A stretch of DNA of 64,000 nucleotides from Kiloniellaceae bacterium. GTDB lineage: Bacteria > Pseudomonadota > Alphaproteobacteria > Kiloniellales > J153. Every line of letters begins with the position of its first letter. The first letter of the stretch is position 1. The notes under the pieces were generated by a model that worked only from the letters and a program-made list of their open reading frames with translations, was not told where the DNA came from and ran no database searches. Positions 29,361 through 37,518 of this stretch are shown piece after piece. The stretch spans positions 1 to 64,000 of the forward strand of contig JAJFGO010000003.1 in the NCBI GenBank assembly GCA_021776095.1. Reading direction: 5' to 3'. The translations under genes were made by a program, and so were the position numbers.

Positions 29361-30533
29361 CTAGGCGGCGACGAACTTGTCGCGATACTCGGCGCGAATT
29401 TCCGCGTACCAGGACGGGGTCGGCGGCCAGGGCCAGAGCCGATCCAGAGCATCGCCCGGATAGGCTTCCTGGAAGTTCTTTTTGGACATTTCGGTCAGGT
29501 GCTCATCGGCGCCCTTAACCGTTGCGTTGTAGCCGGTTTCGTTGGCCAACATACCGGCGTTGCCCGAATCGTACGCGAATTTGATGAACTCGTAGATCGC
29601 GTCGATGTTCTTGGCGCCGACCGGGATCGCCAAGCCGTCCAACCAAGTGAAAGCACCTTCCTGAGGCGCCATGAAGGTGACCGGCTTGTTATCGGCCTTG
29701 AGCTTGAGCGGCGGGCCGTCCCAAGTCTGACCCAGAACCACGTCGTTTTGCATGAAGCCGTTCACCTGGCCGTCGGCGTCGTTCCAGAATTGCTTCAGCC
29801 AGGGCTTATGCTCGACCGCGAATTTGGTGATCTCGCCCCAAATGCGGCGCATGTTGTCCTCGTCCTTGTAGGCGTCGAGCATGCGGTTCGAAGGCACCTT
29901 GCCGATCCGGTCCAGATACAGGCCAATGCCGGCCATCATGGAGTGCGGCCGGCCCATGACCTTGCCCTTCATGTCGTCGGCCCAAAGGTCGCCGTAAGAC
30001 AGGTCGGCATAGTCGCGCGACCACTTGTCGGTCCGCCAGGCCAGGGCCTCTGTGCCCCAGAGATAGGGCAGATGGCGGGGCTCGCCGTCCCAGGAGAAGC
30101 CTTCGGAGATCTTGAGCATGGAGCCGATAACCGAATCGGTCGGCACCCGGTTCATGTCGATGGTCTTCAACAGGTTGAGATCCTGCCACTGCCCGGTGCG
30201 GTCGTTGGTCGGGCTGATCAGGTCGAAGCCGCGACCGCGGGTCGCCTTCATTTTATTGATCAGTTCCTCGTTCGAACCATAGGGCGTGTGCTTGATCTTG
30301 ACCCCGGATTCCTTCTCGAATTTTTCCTTGAAGGGTTTCGGCAAATAGTCGGACCACATCATGATGTTGATGGTGCCCGAGGCCGCGCGGGCCTCCGACC
30401 CGATGACGAAGGGACCGGCCGCCGCGACGGCGCCGGCGGCCGCCGCGCCTTTGAGAAGTGTCCGCCGGGTAAAGGCCTTGGCCGCAAGTTGCGTCAATTC
30501 GCTCGCGCTGGGGGATTTGGTTTTTTTGCTCAC
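29361..30533 (-). CDS. Polyamine ABC transporter periplasmic binding protein (PotD/PotF type), Tat-exported
   Basis: A 390-residue solute-binding protein. The twin-arginine signal FTRRTLLKGAAAAG has Arg23-Arg24 followed by an alanine-rich stretch and a probable cleavage after SEARAA. The mature part shows INIMMWSDYLPKPFKEKFEKESG and YNATVKGADEHL, like PotD/PotF. It binds putrescine or spermidine in the periplasm. The start is GTG with GGAGAG 5 bases upstream. It heads the leftward potD-A-B-C operon. Confidence 0.92.
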   Translation of the reverse strand: MSKKTKSPSASELTQLAAKAFTRRTLLKGAAAAGAVAAAGPFVIGSEARAASGTINIMMWSDYLPKPFKEKFEKESGVKIKHTPYGSNEELINKMKATRGRGFDLISPTNDRTGQWQDLNLLKTIDMNRVPTDSVIGSMLKISEGFSWDGEPRHLPYLWGTEALAWRTDKWSRDYADLSYGDLWADDMKGKVMGRPHSMMAGIGLYLDRIGKVPSNRMLDAYKDEDNMRRIWGEITKFAVEHKPWLKQFWNDADGQVNGFMQNDVVLGQTWDGPPLKLKADNKPVTFMAPQEGAFTWLDGLAIPVGAKNIDAIYEFIKFAYDSGNAGMLANETGYNATVKGADEHLTEMSKKNFQEAYPGDALDRLWPWPPTPSWYAEIRAEYRDKFVAA

Positions 30534-30964
30534 GATATCTCTCCGTTCGGTTGTTGGAATCTCAGCGGTTCTTGGCAGGCGCGCGCCAAAAGGCGCACGT
30601 CTCGCGCAGGGGACCTGCGGTTCGGAGCAATACCGGATAACGGTTACAACCGTTCCAGCGATTCGGGATCAATGCCGCACCCGCATTCTGTAAGCCTCCG
30701 GCACCCTGTTCATTTGCACGCTCTTGCGGCGTGCTCTGGCGGCGGCCCGGCCATTGTCGTCGAGCACGCCATCCAAGGGCGGATGATACGCGTACCGGCG
30801 GCGAAACGAAACGGGCCTTCGCACTTAACCTCAAACCTTAAGGATGGCCGAAATGAGGAGAAAGGGCCAGATCGGTTATTTGCGTGGGGCCAAGAAATAG
30901 GGTCCAGGCTGGCGGGCGATGCCTTATAGTTGGCTGCCGCCCGGGGCGGCCCATATCGGAATCC
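30534..30964. other. 431-bp intergenic region between potD and the DUF599 gene
   Basis: This divergent region should hold the potD promoter (leftward) and that of the DUF599 gene (rightward). I find one clear palindrome (30639-30654, listed separately) and no credible reading frame; the frames crossing it lack a ribosome site and coding-like composition. No tRNA or small RNA could be recognised. Confidence 0.6.
30639..30654. promoter_or_regulatory. Perfect palindrome, candidate operator upstream of potD
   Basis: AACGGTT-AC-AACCGTT is a perfect 7-base inverted repeat with a 2-base centre, 106 bases upstream of the potD start. The size and symmetry suit a dimeric repressor such as a LacI- or GntR-type protein. 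No regulator gene of that kind lies adjacent, and chance occurrence is possible. Confidence 0.4.
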
Positions 30965-31708
30965 TTGGAGATCACTATCATTCTGCCCGGCTTCACCCCC
31001 TTGGACGTGCTATCGCTGTGGTTCTTCCTGGCGGTTTGGGTTGGCTATACGGCGGTTGCCGATCATAGCCGCTGGAGCCGGCATAGCGTAAGCGCCGCCA
31101 TGGACCGCTTTCGGCGCGCCTGGATGACCGAGATGCTGCGCCGCGAACTGCGCATGGTGGACACCCAAATCGTCGGTAACTTATTGAGCGCGATAGGTTT
31201 TTTTGCTTCCGCGACAATCCTGGTAGTGGGCGGCCTGGTCGCGGTCCTGGGGGCGGCGGAACAGGCCATGAATTCCTTGGCCGAGCTGCCGTTTTCGGTC
31301 CCGACCTCCCGCCCGGCCTGGGAGATCAAGGTCCTGCTCCTGATCACCATCTTCATCTATGCCTTCTTCAAGTTCGCCTGGGCCTTCAGGCTCTCCAACT
31401 ATTGCTCCGTCTTGATTGGCGCGGCGCCGCCCTTGGGCCCGGATGGCCAGCCGCCGAAAGACGCCGAGCACCATGCGCGCCGCGCCGCCGCGGTGATCAG
31501 CCGCTCCGGCCAGCATTTCAATCGAGGCTTGCGGGCCTATTTTTTTGCGCTGGCGGCCCTGGGCTGGTTCGTCCATCCGATCCTTTTCATGCTGGTCACC
31601 GCATGGGTTGTGTTCGTTCTGTACCGCCGGGAGTTCCGGTCCCGCGCTCTCTTGGCGATCCGCGAGGAGGGCGGCGCCACGCCCGAGGATCAGGCCCGGG
31701 ACCCATGA
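30965..31708 (+). CDS. DUF599 family membrane protein
   Basis: About 247 residues with four to five hydrophobic segments: an N-terminal one (LDVLSLWFFLAVWVGYTAVAD), a pair in the middle (SAIGFFASATILVVGGLVAVLGA and KVLLLITIFIYAFFKFAWAF) and a C-terminal one (FHPILFMLVTAWVVFVLY region). The RSNYCSVLIGA-like and HARRAAAVISRSGQHFNRGLRAYFFALAALGWF segments match DUF599. The function of the family is unknown. No ATG is available; the TTG at 30965 is the most economical start, with the frame open back to 30884. Its stop overlaps the next gene in ATGA. Confidence 0.78.
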   Translation: MEITIILPGFTPLDVLSLWFFLAVWVGYTAVADHSRWSRHSVSAAMDRFRRAWMTEMLRRELRMVDTQIVGNLLSAIGFFASATILVVGGLVAVLGAAEQAMNSLAELPFSVPTSRPAWEIKVLLLITIFIYAFFKFAWAFRLSNYCSVLIGAAPPLGPDGQPPKDAEHHARRAAAVISRSGQHFNRGLRAYFFALAALGWFVHPILFMLVTAWVVFVLYRREFRSRALLAIREEGGATPEDQARDP

Positions 31709-32079
31709 GGCACAGGTTCGCCAGGGCCGGACTGGCCTGCTCGATCGCGCTCGCGATGGCTCTAGGCGCGCCGGCGAGGCAGGCGGCAGGCAGCACCTCG
31801 GACCGGCAAGTCCGGGACGTGGTCTACGACTATGCCGTGACCAGCTATTGCGGCACCCTGACGCCGGAAGTCGAGGCCGGATTCAGGGCCGAGTTGGCCC
31901 AATTGACCGACGACAGCGGCTTAAACCCGGACCAAGCCAAGGCCCAACGGATCGCGGGCTGGGTCGCGGCCGACCTGGAATGGTCCAACCGGGGGCTTGG
32001 CGGCTACCGCGCTTGGTGTCAGAGCGAGGGCGTGGATGCGGCCCGCCGATTTCTGTCGCATGCCCCAGGGGGATCCTAA
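31705..32079 (+). CDS. Small secreted protein of unknown function
   Basis: A 124-residue protein whose ATG overlaps the stop of the DUF599 gene. The N-terminus (MRHRFARAGLACSIALAMALGAPARQAAG) is a typical Sec signal peptide with cleavage near residue 25-29. The mature part is about 95 residues with two cysteines (SYCGTLT and AWCQSEG) that could form a disulfide. I do not recognise a family. Overlap suggests a functional pair with the membrane protein upstream. Confidence 0.72.
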   Translation: MRHRFARAGLACSIALAMALGAPARQAAGSTSDRQVRDVVYDYAVTSYCGTLTPEVEAGFRAELAQLTDDSGLNPDQAKAQRIAGWVAADLEWSNRGLGGYRAWCQSEGVDAARRFLSHAPGGS

Positions 32080-32143
32080 GGCCGCTCCCAAGTCTCCAGG
32101 GCCATGTCGGCCGCTTGCCGGCCCCCGCCTGTCCGTCTAGTGT

Positions 32144-32182
32144 TAAGGCCAGTGGCCTAACAGGCCCAATAATCTGGCCTTA
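32144..32182. promoter_or_regulatory. Inverted repeat upstream of the MocR regulator gene
   Basis: TAAGGCCAG (32144-32152) and CTGGCCTTA (32174-32182) are perfect 9-base inverted copies separated by 21 bases, about 50 bases before the mocR start. A further GGCCTAACAGGCC sits in the spacer. MocR proteins usually bind repeated half-sites near their own promoters, so autoregulation is plausible. No binding data exist for this site. Confidence 0.45.
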
Positions 32183-32229
32183 TGGAGCCAGGGAAGCACC
32201 GCTGCGCACTTAAGCCCCAGGGAGCGGTA

Positions 32230-33702
32230 ATGCGCGAGTTGATATTTCCGGTCCGGCACGATGGCGAGGTCGGCTTGCAGGCGCAGCTTCGCGCGCATCT
32301 CGTGGATGCCATAATGGACGGCCGCCTGCAGGCGGACAGCCCCTTGCCCTCGTGCCGGCGTCTGGCCTATGCCCTCGGCGTCTCACGCAACACCGTTGTG
32401 CTGGCATATCAAGCCCTGGCCGGCGAGAGTTTCCTAATCTCGCGCGAGCGGGTCGGCTACTTCGTGAATACCGATATGCTGGAGGACCGGGCCCAGCCGA
32501 AGCCGCAGGCGCCGATTCAAAACGAATCCGGCCGGCTGACTGATTGGCGTCAGCGACTGCAATTGCACCCTTCCGATCAGCCACAATTGAGCAAACCCAA
32601 GAACTGGCACCAATACCCCTATCCCTTCATTTACGGACAGGCCGACCCGGATAGCTTCCCGATCGCGGCCTGGCGCCAGTGCTCGCGCCAAGCCCTGGGC
32701 TTGGCGGCGATCAATCGCTGGACCGAAGACAGCATCGATGAAGACGACCCCTTGCTGGTCGAGGAGGTGCGCACCCGGGTCCTGCCGCGCCGGGGGGTCC
32801 GCGCGGAGGCGGACGAGATCCTCATCACCATGGGCGCGCAAAACGCACTTTACCTGATCGCACGGCTGCTCGCGGGGCCGGGCTCGACCGTTGGCGTCGA
32901 GGATCCGGGCTATGTGGATGCCCGCAATATCTTCGCCTTGACCGGTGCGCGGGTGCGCCCCATGCCGGTCGATCACGGCGGCATGGTCATGGACAAGGCG
33001 GTACGCCGCTGCAACTGCGTTTACGTCACCCCTAGCCACCAGTCGCCGACCACGGTGACCATGCCCATGGAACGCCGGGTGGAATTGCTCGAGACGGCGG
33101 CCCGCCACAATATCTCCGTCATCGAGGACGACTATGAGGCCGAAGCAAATTTCGTCAGCTCGCCGACCCCGGCCCTAAAATCCATGGACCGGGACCGAAC
33201 CGTTGTCTACGTGGGGTCGTTTTCCAAGAGCCTCGCGCCCGGTCTGCGGATCGGCTACCTGGTCGCGTCCGCCTCATTCATCGCGGAGGCGCGCATGCTA
33301 CGCCGCTTGCTTTTGCGCCATCCGCCCTCGAACAATCAACGGACCGTCGCGCTGTTCATCTCGGGCGGCTACTACGACGCCTTGATCAACCGTCTGCAGC
33401 GGACTTACCGGGGCCGCTGGGAGGCCATGCGCGAAGCGCTCAATACCCATTTGCCGGACAGCACCCGGGTGCCGTCCTTCGGCGGGACCAGTTTCTGGGT
33501 CCGCGGGCCCGAAAACCTGGATGCTCACGAACTGGCCGCCGCCGCCCTCCGCCAGGGTATCGTACTGGAACCGGGCGCGCTGTTCTTTCACGCCGCGAAG
33601 CGCCCGAAGAATTATTTCCGGCTCGGCTTTTCCTCGATTTCCACCGAAAAAATTCCAAGTGGGATCAAGGAAATAGCAAGTCTTATTCAGAAAATAACTT
33701 AA
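32230..33702 (+). CDS. MocR-type transcription regulator (GntR HTH fused to aminotransferase fold)
   Basis: A 490-residue chimera. The first about 75 residues are a GntR winged helix (LQAQLRAHLVDAIMDGRL, LPSCRRLAYALGVSRNTVVLAYQAL). Residues about 120-490 are a fold-type I aminotransferase domain with MGAQNALYLIARLL, VEDPGYVD, VTPSHQSPTTVTMP, EDDYEAE and the PLP-lysine motif SFSKSLAPGLRIGYL. Relatives (GabR, TauR, PdxR) sense an amine or PLP. The ATG at 32230 follows GGAGCGG; upstream codons are discarded. It ends tail to tail with the Pta-like gene, sharing stop bases, and likely controls that cluster. Confidence 0.93.
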   Translation: MRELIFPVRHDGEVGLQAQLRAHLVDAIMDGRLQADSPLPSCRRLAYALGVSRNTVVLAYQALAGESFLISRERVGYFVNTDMLEDRAQPKPQAPIQNESGRLTDWRQRLQLHPSDQPQLSKPKNWHQYPYPFIYGQADPDSFPIAAWRQCSRQALGLAAINRWTEDSIDEDDPLLVEEVRTRVLPRRGVRAEADEILITMGAQNALYLIARLLAGPGSTVGVEDPGYVDARNIFALTGARVRPMPVDHGGMVMDKAVRRCNCVYVTPSHQSPTTVTMPMERRVELLETAARHNISVIEDDYEAEANFVSSPTPALKSMDRDRTVVYVGSFSKSLAPGLRIGYLVASASFIAEARMLRRLLLRHPPSNNQRTVALFISGGYYDALINRLQRTYRGRWEAMREALNTHLPDSTRVPSFGGTSFWVRGPENLDAHELAAAALRQGIVLEPGALFFHAAKRPKNYFRLGFSSISTEKIPSGIKEIASLIQKIT

Positions 33703-34622
33703 TCAGCCTGCGCCGCGGCAATAGCCGCTAGGGCGATGGCCGCCAGGCGTGCCTCCGGCGGGTCGGCGCGCGAGGTCAAGGTGATGGGGACCCGAGCCCC
33801 CAAGACCAGACCCGCGGCCGTGGCGCTCATGTAATAGACCATGGCCTTGAACAGGGCGTTGCCCGCTTCGATCGAGGGCACCACCAGGATATCGGCCTGG
33901 CCAGCCACCGGGCCGTCGATTTTCTTTACCGCCGCAGCCTCCGGCGAGATCGCCACGTCGAGCGCCAGGGGGCCCTCGACCAGTGCGCCGCGAACTTCGC
34001 CTTTGGCCGCACGCTGGGCAATCTCGGCCGCATGCAGGCTGCTTGGCATGGCATCGAGTTGGCTTTCCGTGGCCGAGAGAACCGCAACCCGGGGTTCGGC
34101 CTGCCCCAGGGCGTGGAGCAGGGCGACCGCATTGTTGACGATATGCAGGCGCGTGGCCACGTCAGGCGCCACGTTGACCGCCGCGTCTGTTATGCAGATC
34201 GCGCCGGCCCGCCCGGGCGCGCTCATATGAAACAAATGGCTGATACGCCGGTCAGTGCGCAGGCCGGCGTCGCGGTTGACCACGGCGCGCATCAGGGTGT
34301 CGGTGTGCACCTGCCCCTTCATGATCGCCGCGACTTCGTGGCCCCGAGCCAAGGCCACGGCGGTTTGTGCCGCATGGGACTCATCTTTGGCGGGGACGAT
34401 GCGGATCTTGGAAACGTCCCAGCCCTGGGCTTTGGCGATGGCTTGAATCTCGCCGGGATCGCCGACCAGGACCGGTTCGATCAGGCCCAAGTCCGCCGCG
34501 CGCTGGGCACTTTCCAAGGCCAAGGCGCCGGCCGCACCCGCGATCGCGGTCGGCACCGGGGCGCCGGTGCGCGCCTTTTCGAGCAGGGCGGCCGGGATTT
34601 CAAAAGGAATACGGCTCAGCAT
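33699..34622 (-). CDS. Phosphate acetyl/butyryltransferase-family protein
   Basis: A 307-residue member of the PTA_PTB family. MKGQVHTDTLMRAVVNRDAGLRT, SHLFHMSAPGR, ITDAAVNVAPD and the C-terminal ADILVVPSIEAGNALFKAMVYYMSATAAGLVLGARVPITLTSRAD are conserved. It moves acyl groups between CoA and phosphate. It resembles the C-terminal half of bifunctional enoyl-CoA hydratase/phosphate acetyltransferase proteins, so the acyl group is uncertain. Its TAA stop overlaps that of the convergent mocR gene. A TauE-type gene lies 30 bases upstream. Confidence 0.9.
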   Translation of the reverse strand: MLSRIPFEIPAALLEKARTGAPVPTAIAGAAGALALESAQRAADLGLIEPVLVGDPGEIQAIAKAQGWDVSKIRIVPAKDESHAAQTAVALARGHEVAAIMKGQVHTDTLMRAVVNRDAGLRTDRRISHLFHMSAPGRAGAICITDAAVNVAPDVATRLHIVNNAVALLHALGQAEPRVAVLSATESQLDAMPSSLHAAEIAQRAAKGEVRGALVEGPLALDVAISPEAAAVKKIDGPVAGQADILVVPSIEAGNALFKAMVYYMSATAAGLVLGARVPITLTSRADPPEARLAAIALAAIAAAQAD

Positions 34623-34652
34623 GACGGCCTCATCATAGGATTGCCTCGGCGC

Positions 34653-35393
34653 TCAGGCCAGCCAGGCGCGGACCAGCACCGCGCAGGACAATAGGGCCAG
34701 CAGGACGACCACGAAACGCCGGAAGGCCGCGGGCGGGGTTTGAACGAAACGGCGGTTGCCGAGCCAGATGCCGATCAGCACCGGCGCGGCCAAGAGGGCC
34801 GCCATCATGAATACCTCGCGGGTGACCAGGTCTTGGGTTCCGGCCAAGGCCAGGGCGATGACATCCAAAACGAAGAGGAATGCGATCAGTGAGGCCCGCG
34901 AGACCTGGATCGGTGCGGGGGCGGAAAAATAGAACAAGATGACAGGCGGTCCGCCGATTCCTGTCCAACCGTTCAGCAGGCCGGAGACGGTGCCGGTGCA
35001 GGCGGCGGGCAGGGGGCCGGGTATGGCCTTGAGTGCGAAGCCCTGCGAAAGCAGAAATGTCGCCGCCAGAACCACAACGGCGATGGCCACCCGGACCGGT
35101 GCCGGCGGCAGGCTGGCCAGCAAATAGAGGCCGAGGGGTAACCCCAAGGCCACCCCCAGGAACAACCAGCGCAGGGATCGCCAATCCGCCTGCCGCCAGA
35201 CCCCCGGCAAGAGGCCCAGGCTGGCGACGATCTCCAGCATGTAGACCGTCGGCACCACCAGGATCGGCGGAAACACAACTGACATGCCACTGACCCAAAT
35301 GAGAGACGAGCCGAAGCCGCTGTAACCGCGCACGTAGGCGCCCACCGAAACGAACAGGACAGCGACCGCCACCGCCAGGGGATCCAAGGCCAC
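34653..35393 (-). CDS. TauE/SafE-family anion exporter
   Basis: A 246-residue membrane protein with about eight hydrophobic segments. The paired motifs are GAYVRGYSGFGSSLIWV near the N-terminus and SGLLNGWTGIGGPPVILFYFSA in the second half, the inverted repeats that define TauE/SafE (PF01925). Family members export sulfite or sulfoacetate, or import other small anions. GTG start with GGAGC upstream. It is probably co-transcribed with the Pta-like gene 30 bases downstream. Confidence 0.9.
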   Translation of the reverse strand: MALDPLAVAVAVLFVSVGAYVRGYSGFGSSLIWVSGMSVVFPPILVVPTVYMLEIVASLGLLPGVWRQADWRSLRWLFLGVALGLPLGLYLLASLPPAPVRVAIAVVVLAATFLLSQGFALKAIPGPLPAACTGTVSGLLNGWTGIGGPPVILFYFSAPAPIQVSRASLIAFLFVLDVIALALAGTQDLVTREVFMMAALLAAPVLIGIWLGNRRFVQTPPAAFRRFVVVLLALLSCAVLVRAWLA

Positions 35394-35750
35394 TGTTTCG
35401 ATGCTCCGTATCTCTATGGGTCATGGCAAGGTGCCGAGGTCAGAGTGACAGCCCCGGCATCCAGGCTTGGCGGTTTTCAGGAGGGTGGCGCACGCGCCAG
35501 CATTCACAGGACCCTGCCTTGATTCGGGCAACCCTCCCATGTTTCGCTATTCTAGCGAAGCAGCCAAGGGCGAACAGAGCCAGATCGGCACTGCGCCTGG
35601 GGCCAGGACCGGCATTGCGGAGATCGGCTTGACGCCGAGCGCCCGAGTACGCGATCTTGCGGTCAAGCAATTCCGGCCCAGGTCGCCTTCCGCGCCTTGG
35701 GCCGTGCCATTCTCCTTCATCGTCATCCGAAACAGGCGGGTAAATCAGCC
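35394..35750. promoter_or_regulatory. 357-bp divergent region with a palindrome at 35543-35559
   Basis: This space separates the leftward TauE gene from the rightward dehydrogenase. TTCGCTA-TTC-TAGCGAA (35543-35559) is a perfect 7-base inverted repeat with a 3-base centre and could be an operator for either gene. A possible minus-35-like TTGACG lies near 35628. No convincing reading frame is present. Confidence 0.4.
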
Positions 35751-36620
35751 ATGTCGAAAGTCGCATTCATCGGTTTGGGCGTTATGGGCTATCCCATGGC
35801 GGGCCATCTTCAGAACAAGGGTCACGAGGTGACCGTCTATAACCGCACGGCAGCAAAGGCGGAAAAGTGGGTGCAGGAATTCGGCGGCCGCATGGCCAAG
35901 ACGCCGCGCGGCGCCGCCGAGGGCATGGATATCGCCTTTACCATGGTCGGCAACGACGACGATGTGCGCGCTGTTGTTCTAGGCGATGACGGCGCCTTTG
36001 CCGGTTTGGCTAAGGGCACCGTGTTGGTCGATCACACGACGGCTTCGGCCGACGTCGCGCGCGAAATCCACGGTGTCGGCAAGGGTTTGGGCATCGCCAC
36101 CATCGATGCGCCGGTCTCCGGTGGCCAGGCAGGTGCCGAGAACGGTGTGCTGACGGTCATGTGCGGCGGTGAGGCAACCGCCTTCGACACGGTCAAGCCG
36201 GTGATTGATGGCTATGCCCGCGCCTGTACCCTGCTGGGCGATGCGGGGGCCGGGCAGCTGACCAAGATGGTCAATCAAATTTGCATCGCCGGCTTGGTTC
36301 AGGGCCTGTCGGAGGCGATGAACTTCGGCGCCCGGGCCGGGCTGGACATGCCGACCGTGATCGATGTGATCTCAAAGGGTGCGGCCGGGTCCTGGCAAAT
36401 GGAGAACCGGGCCCCGACCATGTGCGACGGCAAGTACGACTTTGGCTTCGCGGTCGATTGGATGCGCAAGGACCTGGGCATCTGCCTGAACGAAGCCAAC
36501 CGCAATGGCGCGCGCCTGCCGGTGACCGCCTTGGTGGATCAATTCTACGCCCAGGTTCAAGCCCGCGGCGGCAACCGCTGGGACACCTCCAGCCTGATGC
36601 ACCTGCTGGTCAACGACTGA
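35751..36620 (+). CDS. 3-hydroxyisobutyrate dehydrogenase-family oxidoreductase
   Basis: A 289-residue beta-hydroxyacid dehydrogenase. The NAD(P) motif is VAFIGLGVMGYPMAGHLQNKGHEVTVYNRT. The substrate motif is DAPVSGGQAGAENGVLTVMCGG, and the catalytic lysine lies in GAGQLTKMVNQICIAGLVQGLSEAMNFG. The family includes 3-hydroxyisobutyrate, tartronate-semialdehyde and succinic-semialdehyde reductases; sequence alone does not settle the substrate. The ATG at 35751 gives the standard short N-terminus. Its transcript ends in a strong terminator. Confidence 0.92.
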   Translation: MSKVAFIGLGVMGYPMAGHLQNKGHEVTVYNRTAAKAEKWVQEFGGRMAKTPRGAAEGMDIAFTMVGNDDDVRAVVLGDDGAFAGLAKGTVLVDHTTASADVAREIHGVGKGLGIATIDAPVSGGQAGAENGVLTVMCGGEATAFDTVKPVIDGYARACTLLGDAGAGQLTKMVNQICIAGLVQGLSEAMNFGARAGLDMPTVIDVISKGAAGSWQMENRAPTMCDGKYDFGFAVDWMRKDLGICLNEANRNGARLPVTALVDQFYAQVQARGGNRWDTSSLMHLLVND

Positions 36621-36636
36621 CCAAGTCAAAAACGAA

Positions 36637-36686
36637 GGCCCGTCTTCGCCCCGAGAACTCAGGGGGCGAAGACGGGCCATTTTTTT
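36637..36686. terminator. Strong bidirectional rho-independent terminator
   Basis: GGCCCGTCTTCGCCCC (36637-36652) and GGGGCGAAGACGGGCC (36663-36678) form a perfect 16-base stem with a 10-base loop, followed by TTTTTTT on the plus strand. On the minus strand the hairpin is followed by a T5 run, so it can also end the leftward coxM transcript. It lies between the convergent dehydrogenase and coxM genes. Confidence 0.92.
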
Positions 36687-36707
36687 GCGCCGGACGCGTG
36701 GTCGCGC

Positions 36708-37505
36708 CTATCCGGCCGCTTCGACCGCTCGCTTGGCGATGACGCCGACCAGGTGTGCCCGGTAGGCGGCGGAGGCATGGATGTCGGCGTTCATGTTATC
36801 TTCCGGCACGCCGATGCCCGCGAGTGCCTCGGCGCTGAAGTTGCCGCCCAGCGCCGCTTCCATTTCCGCCACCCGGAACACGCCGCCTTCGCTGGCACCG
36901 GTTACCGCGACCCTGACCCCGGCCGGTCCCTGGGCGGCCATGACGCCGACAATGGCGTAGCGCGAGGCTGGGTTCGGGAACTTGGCGTAGCCTGCTTTCT
37001 GCGGCACCGGGAACGAGATCTCGGTGATGATCTCGTCATCCGCCAAGGCGGTTTCGAACAGCCCTGTAAAGAAGTCGTCGGCCGCGATTTCGCGTTTGGT
37101 GGTCTTGATCGTGGCGCCCAGGCCAAGCAAGCCGGCCGGATAGTCGGCCACCGGGTCGTTGTTGGCGACCGATCCGCCGATGGTGCCGCGGTTGCGGACT
37201 TGCGGATCGCCGATCCCTTCGGCGAGCGCGGCCAGGGCAGGGATCTTGGCCCTAACCGTGGCATCGCCGGCGACCGCGGCATGGCAGGTGCCGGCCCCGA
37301 TCACAATCGCGCCGCCGTCCTCACGGATACCCTTCAGCGCAGCGATGGCTCCCAGATCGATCACGTCCGAGGGGCTTGCCAGGCGTTGCTTCAGGGTTGG
37401 CAGCAGGGTCTGACCGCCGCTCATGACTGTGCCGTCCGACGCGCCGGATAGGGCGCTGATCGCTTCGTCGATCGAGGCCGGCCGGTGATAGTTGAATGCA
37501 TACAT
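36708..37505 (-). CDS. coxM: Molybdenum hydroxylase FAD-binding subunit (CoxM-like)
   Basis: A 265-residue FAD subunit of the xanthine dehydrogenase/CO dehydrogenase family. [17 protein letters not shown] and [29 protein letters not shown] are the two FAD-binding motifs; the C-terminal CO_deh_flav_C domain follows (about 165-265). It passes electrons from the iron-sulfur subunit to the respiratory chain. GGAG precedes the ATG. It is the last gene of coxG-S-L-M, 13 bases after coxL. Confidence 0.93.
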   Translation of the reverse strand: MYAFNYHRPASIDEAISALSGASDGTVMSGGQTLLPTLKQRLASPSDVIDLGAIAALKGIREDGGAIVIGAGTCHAAVAGDATVRAKIPALAALAEGIGDPQVRNRGTIGGSVANNDPVADYPAGLLGLGATIKTTKREIAADDFFTGLFETALADDEIITEISFPVPQKAGYAKFPNPASRYAIVGVMAAQGPAGVRVAVTGASEGGVFRVAEMEAALGGNFSAEALAGIGVPEDNMNADIHASAAYRAHLVGVIAKRAVEAAG

Positions 37506-37518
37506 CTCTGGCTTCTCC

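Noticed and set aside
29334-30929. 531-codon open frame opposite potD
   Set aside because: Antisense to a confidently identified Tat-exported binding protein; long antisense frames are common at this GC.
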